DNA of 64,000 nucleotides from Paraliobacillus quinghaiensis (lineage in GTDB: Bacteria; Bacillota; Bacilli; Bacillales; Amphibacillaceae), in NCBI RefSeq assembly GCF_003426025.1, contig NZ_QJSH01000001.1, forward strand, positions 1 to 64,000, read 5' to 3'. This document shows positions 62,425-64,000 of this stretch, piece after piece; the stretch's first letter is position 1, and the number at the start of each line of letters is the position of its first letter. The notes under the pieces were generated by a model that saw only the letters and a list, made by a program, of their open reading frames with translations, ran no database searches and was not told where the DNA came from. The position numbers and the translations under genes are program-made.

Positions 62425-64000
62425 ATGAATGTAGCTGCACTGATGAACCAGCAAACAGCTAAGGTGGAAAAAAGGAATTTAAATAATAACACAACAGGGC
62501 AATCACCATTTGGTAATCTATTAAAAGGCCTTGAGAATAAGATAACTGATAGTTTAAGAGAGAGTCCACCTCAATTAGGTATTAGAGAAAAATTAACGTC
62601 AGTTAAAGAAAACAATGAAACTAATAGCCTCCTTAAGGCACTGGTAACAAGTGATCAACTAAGTTTAAAGCAAGTGTTACAACAACTTGAAGTGAACCAA
62701 GATTCTAATTCTTTTACTGCTCAGACAAATCAAGATGTTCTTACGAAAATAGCTGCATTTAGTTCTTTATTGACGGAAGTTGCTACAGATAACCAAAAAC
62801 TAGATGAAATAAACAACTTGTCTAACAAGGAGCTATTACATGGTCGTTTACTTCTAAGTGAAAATCATACTTTATCAGATGTCGATTTAGAAACCTTAAC
62901 GAATCAATTGAGACAAGTGATCAGACAAATTTCAACAGATCAAACAGGGTATGACTCTGAAGGAGAAACGATTCAATTACTACAACAATTGGAATCACTA
63001 GCAGAAAAAAGTAATATGCCTGAAGAAGCAAAACAGCTTAAGAAGCTTGTGTCACTTCTGCCTGTGGATTCAGATGAAAAAGAGCAAAACAATTTAATTA
63101 GCAAATCGAGCAATGATATTGCATTGGATCACATACCTCTTGCTGATTTACCAACTTTAGAGCATCAAAAGCTTGATACAAAAGAAATGACAAGTTTGAA
63201 AGAAGAGATAGGGCAACTAATAAGACAAGTTTCAGTTAACAAACCAGCAAATGATGCAGTGGCAAAAGTGATGGAATTATTGGAACAATGGGCAACTTTG
63301 ACTGAAATACCACCACAAGAAACGTTAGCTTCAACAGATACAAAAGGCATAACTAGCGTAGAAAATGATTCGGTAAAACAGATTCTCTCACAGATTTCTC
63401 GAGAAATAGAAACGCAACAAGAAATTCCAAGTGATAAGCTTATAAATCAACTTGAATCGTTAGAGCGGTTGTTGCAAGTCGAACTGAAAGCGGTCAATAA
63501 TAATCAGTTGACTCGATTACCAGAAATAGAAAATTTATGGAAGCAAATTAGTCAAGTTCTAGAGGTTGCAGGTCAATTAGAAAACGATTCAAATGTAAAA
63601 GTCTTGAAGTTGTTAGAGCAGTGGTCTTCTTTAGAAAAAGCAGCACCCAAAGAAGTAGCTAACTTGTTAACGCAAAAGCAAACCACACCAGAGGGTCAGT
63701 TGTGGTCTCGCCTATTACAAACGTATCAAAAAAGAGCAGATGGGCAAATGCAATCCAAGTATCAATCTAGTGCAATGGTAACAACAACTGATGTATCAAA
63801 ATGGATTAAAAATGCGGTTTCTAGAATAACTTCTGAATCCGACCAACCAAAGACAGCTAGTTTCGTAGAAAATTTTCAGCCAGGGCAATCCATTTCCAAG
63901 CTAGAACAATTTGTTGTTCATATGAAACAAGCGGAAATGCCTGATCAAAAAGCAATGGAAAACCAGTTAATGGAACAATTTCAGAAAGTTATCAAGTCAA
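62425..64000 (+). CDS. fliK: Flagellar hook-length control protein FliK, 3' end outside window
   Basis: The frame opens at ATG 62425 behind GAGGAGGTGAAAG and is uninterrupted for 525 codons to the right edge. The visible part is hydrophilic, Gln-, Leu- and Glu-rich and poorly conserved, as FliK N-terminal domains are. It has internal repeats: IRQ(I/V)S motifs near residues 167 and 268, and a VMELLEQWATL / VLKLLEQWSSL pair near 285 and 397. The conserved C-terminal Flg_hook domain would lie past the edge, so identity rests on position after ylxF and composition. FliK measures hook length and switches export specificity. Confidence 0.8.
   Translation, partial: MNVAALMNQQTAKVEKRNLNNNTTGQSPFGNLLKGLENKITDSLRESPPQLGIREKLTSVKENNETNSLLKALVTSDQLSLKQVLQQLEVNQDSNSFTAQTNQDVLTKIAAFSSLLTEVATDNQKLDEINNLSNKELLHGRLLLSENHTLSDVDLETLTNQLRQVIRQISTDQTGYDSEGETIQLLQQLESLAEKSNMPEEAKQLKKLVSLLPVDSDEKEQNNLISKSSNDIALDHIPLADLPTLEHQKLDTKEMTSLKEEIGQLIRQVSVNKPANDAVAKVMELLEQWATLTEIPPQETLASTDTKGITSVENDSVKQILSQISREIETQQEIPSDKLINQLESLERLLQVELKAVNNNQLTRLPEIENLWKQISQVLEVAGQLENDSNVKVLKLLEQWSSLEKAAPKEVANLLTQKQTTPEGQLWSRLLQTYQKRADGQMQSKYQSSAMVTTTDVSKWIKNAVSRITSESDQPKTASFVENFQPGQSISKLEQFVVHMKQAEMPDQKAMENQLMEQFQKVIKS

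Noticed and set aside
1-64000. CRISPR array, rRNA or tRNA genes
   Set aside because: No regularly spaced direct repeats and no cloverleaf or conserved rRNA segments were seen on either strand by eye. A tRNA scan would be needed to exclude one formally.

Overview
The window is an AT-rich chromosomal segment from a low-GC Gram-positive bacterium of the Bacillaceae. From about 3.2 kb to the right edge, gene content and order follow the Bacillus subtilis yloA-yloB-yloC-remA ... smc ... rplS ... topA ... codY-flgB ... fliK chromosome arm almost gene for gene. A 26-codon spoVM gene indicates an endospore former, and the flgB-fliK block indicates flagella. The absence of sucC/sucD from their usual place would fit a fermentative or facultatively anaerobic relative (for example an Amphibacillus- or Gracilibacillus-like organism), but the genus cannot be fixed from sequence reading alone.

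Left edge (1-3.2 kb) is accessory and decaying. It holds the 3' end of a group II intron (textbook 34-nt domain V), then a DUF3221-like lipoprotein gene split by an in-frame TAA. That gene is cut again by an IS605-type element that carries only tnpB. On the far side of the element lies an acetyltransferase gene lacking its N-terminus. A small membrane protein gene closes the region.

3.2-21.2 kb: rqcH (minus strand), a Ca-type P-ATPase, yloC, remA, gmk, rpoZ, coaBC, priA, fmt, rsmB, prpC, prkC, rsgA, rpe, thiN and spoVM. These cover ribosome rescue, nucleotide and cofactor metabolism, replication restart, initiator tRNA formylation, and the Ser/Thr kinase-phosphatase pair with ribosome-assembly GTPase. 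def and rlmN, which sit inside this run in B. subtilis, are absent.

21.3-33 kb: rpmB (minus strand), yloU-fakA, sdaAB-sdaAA, recG, then the fatty acid operon fapR-plsX-fabD-fabG-acpP behind a promoter with a clear FapR operator. rnc follows, then an inverted DUF1128 gene and an interspersed repeat.

33-44 kb: smc, ftsY, ylxM, ffh, rpsP, khpA, ylqD, rimM, trmD, rplS, lepB and rbgA, covering chromosome segregation, SRP targeting and ribosome or tRNA maturation. At 44.2-44.7 kb lie two more members of the interspersed repeat family. Their hairpin stems differ in sequence but keep pairing, which is the most unusual signal in the window.

44.7-55 kb: rnhB, ylqG, an FlhB C-terminal-like gene, dprA, topA, xerC, clpQ, clpY and codY. 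sucCD and trmFO are missing from their usual slots.

55.4-64 kb: the start of the fla/che operon, flgB, flgC, fliE, fliF, fliG, fliH, fliI, fliJ, ylxF and a fliK gene running off the right edge.

I saw no rRNA, tRNA or CRISPR array. Functions are assigned by recognising families from the translated sequence; no database search was run.
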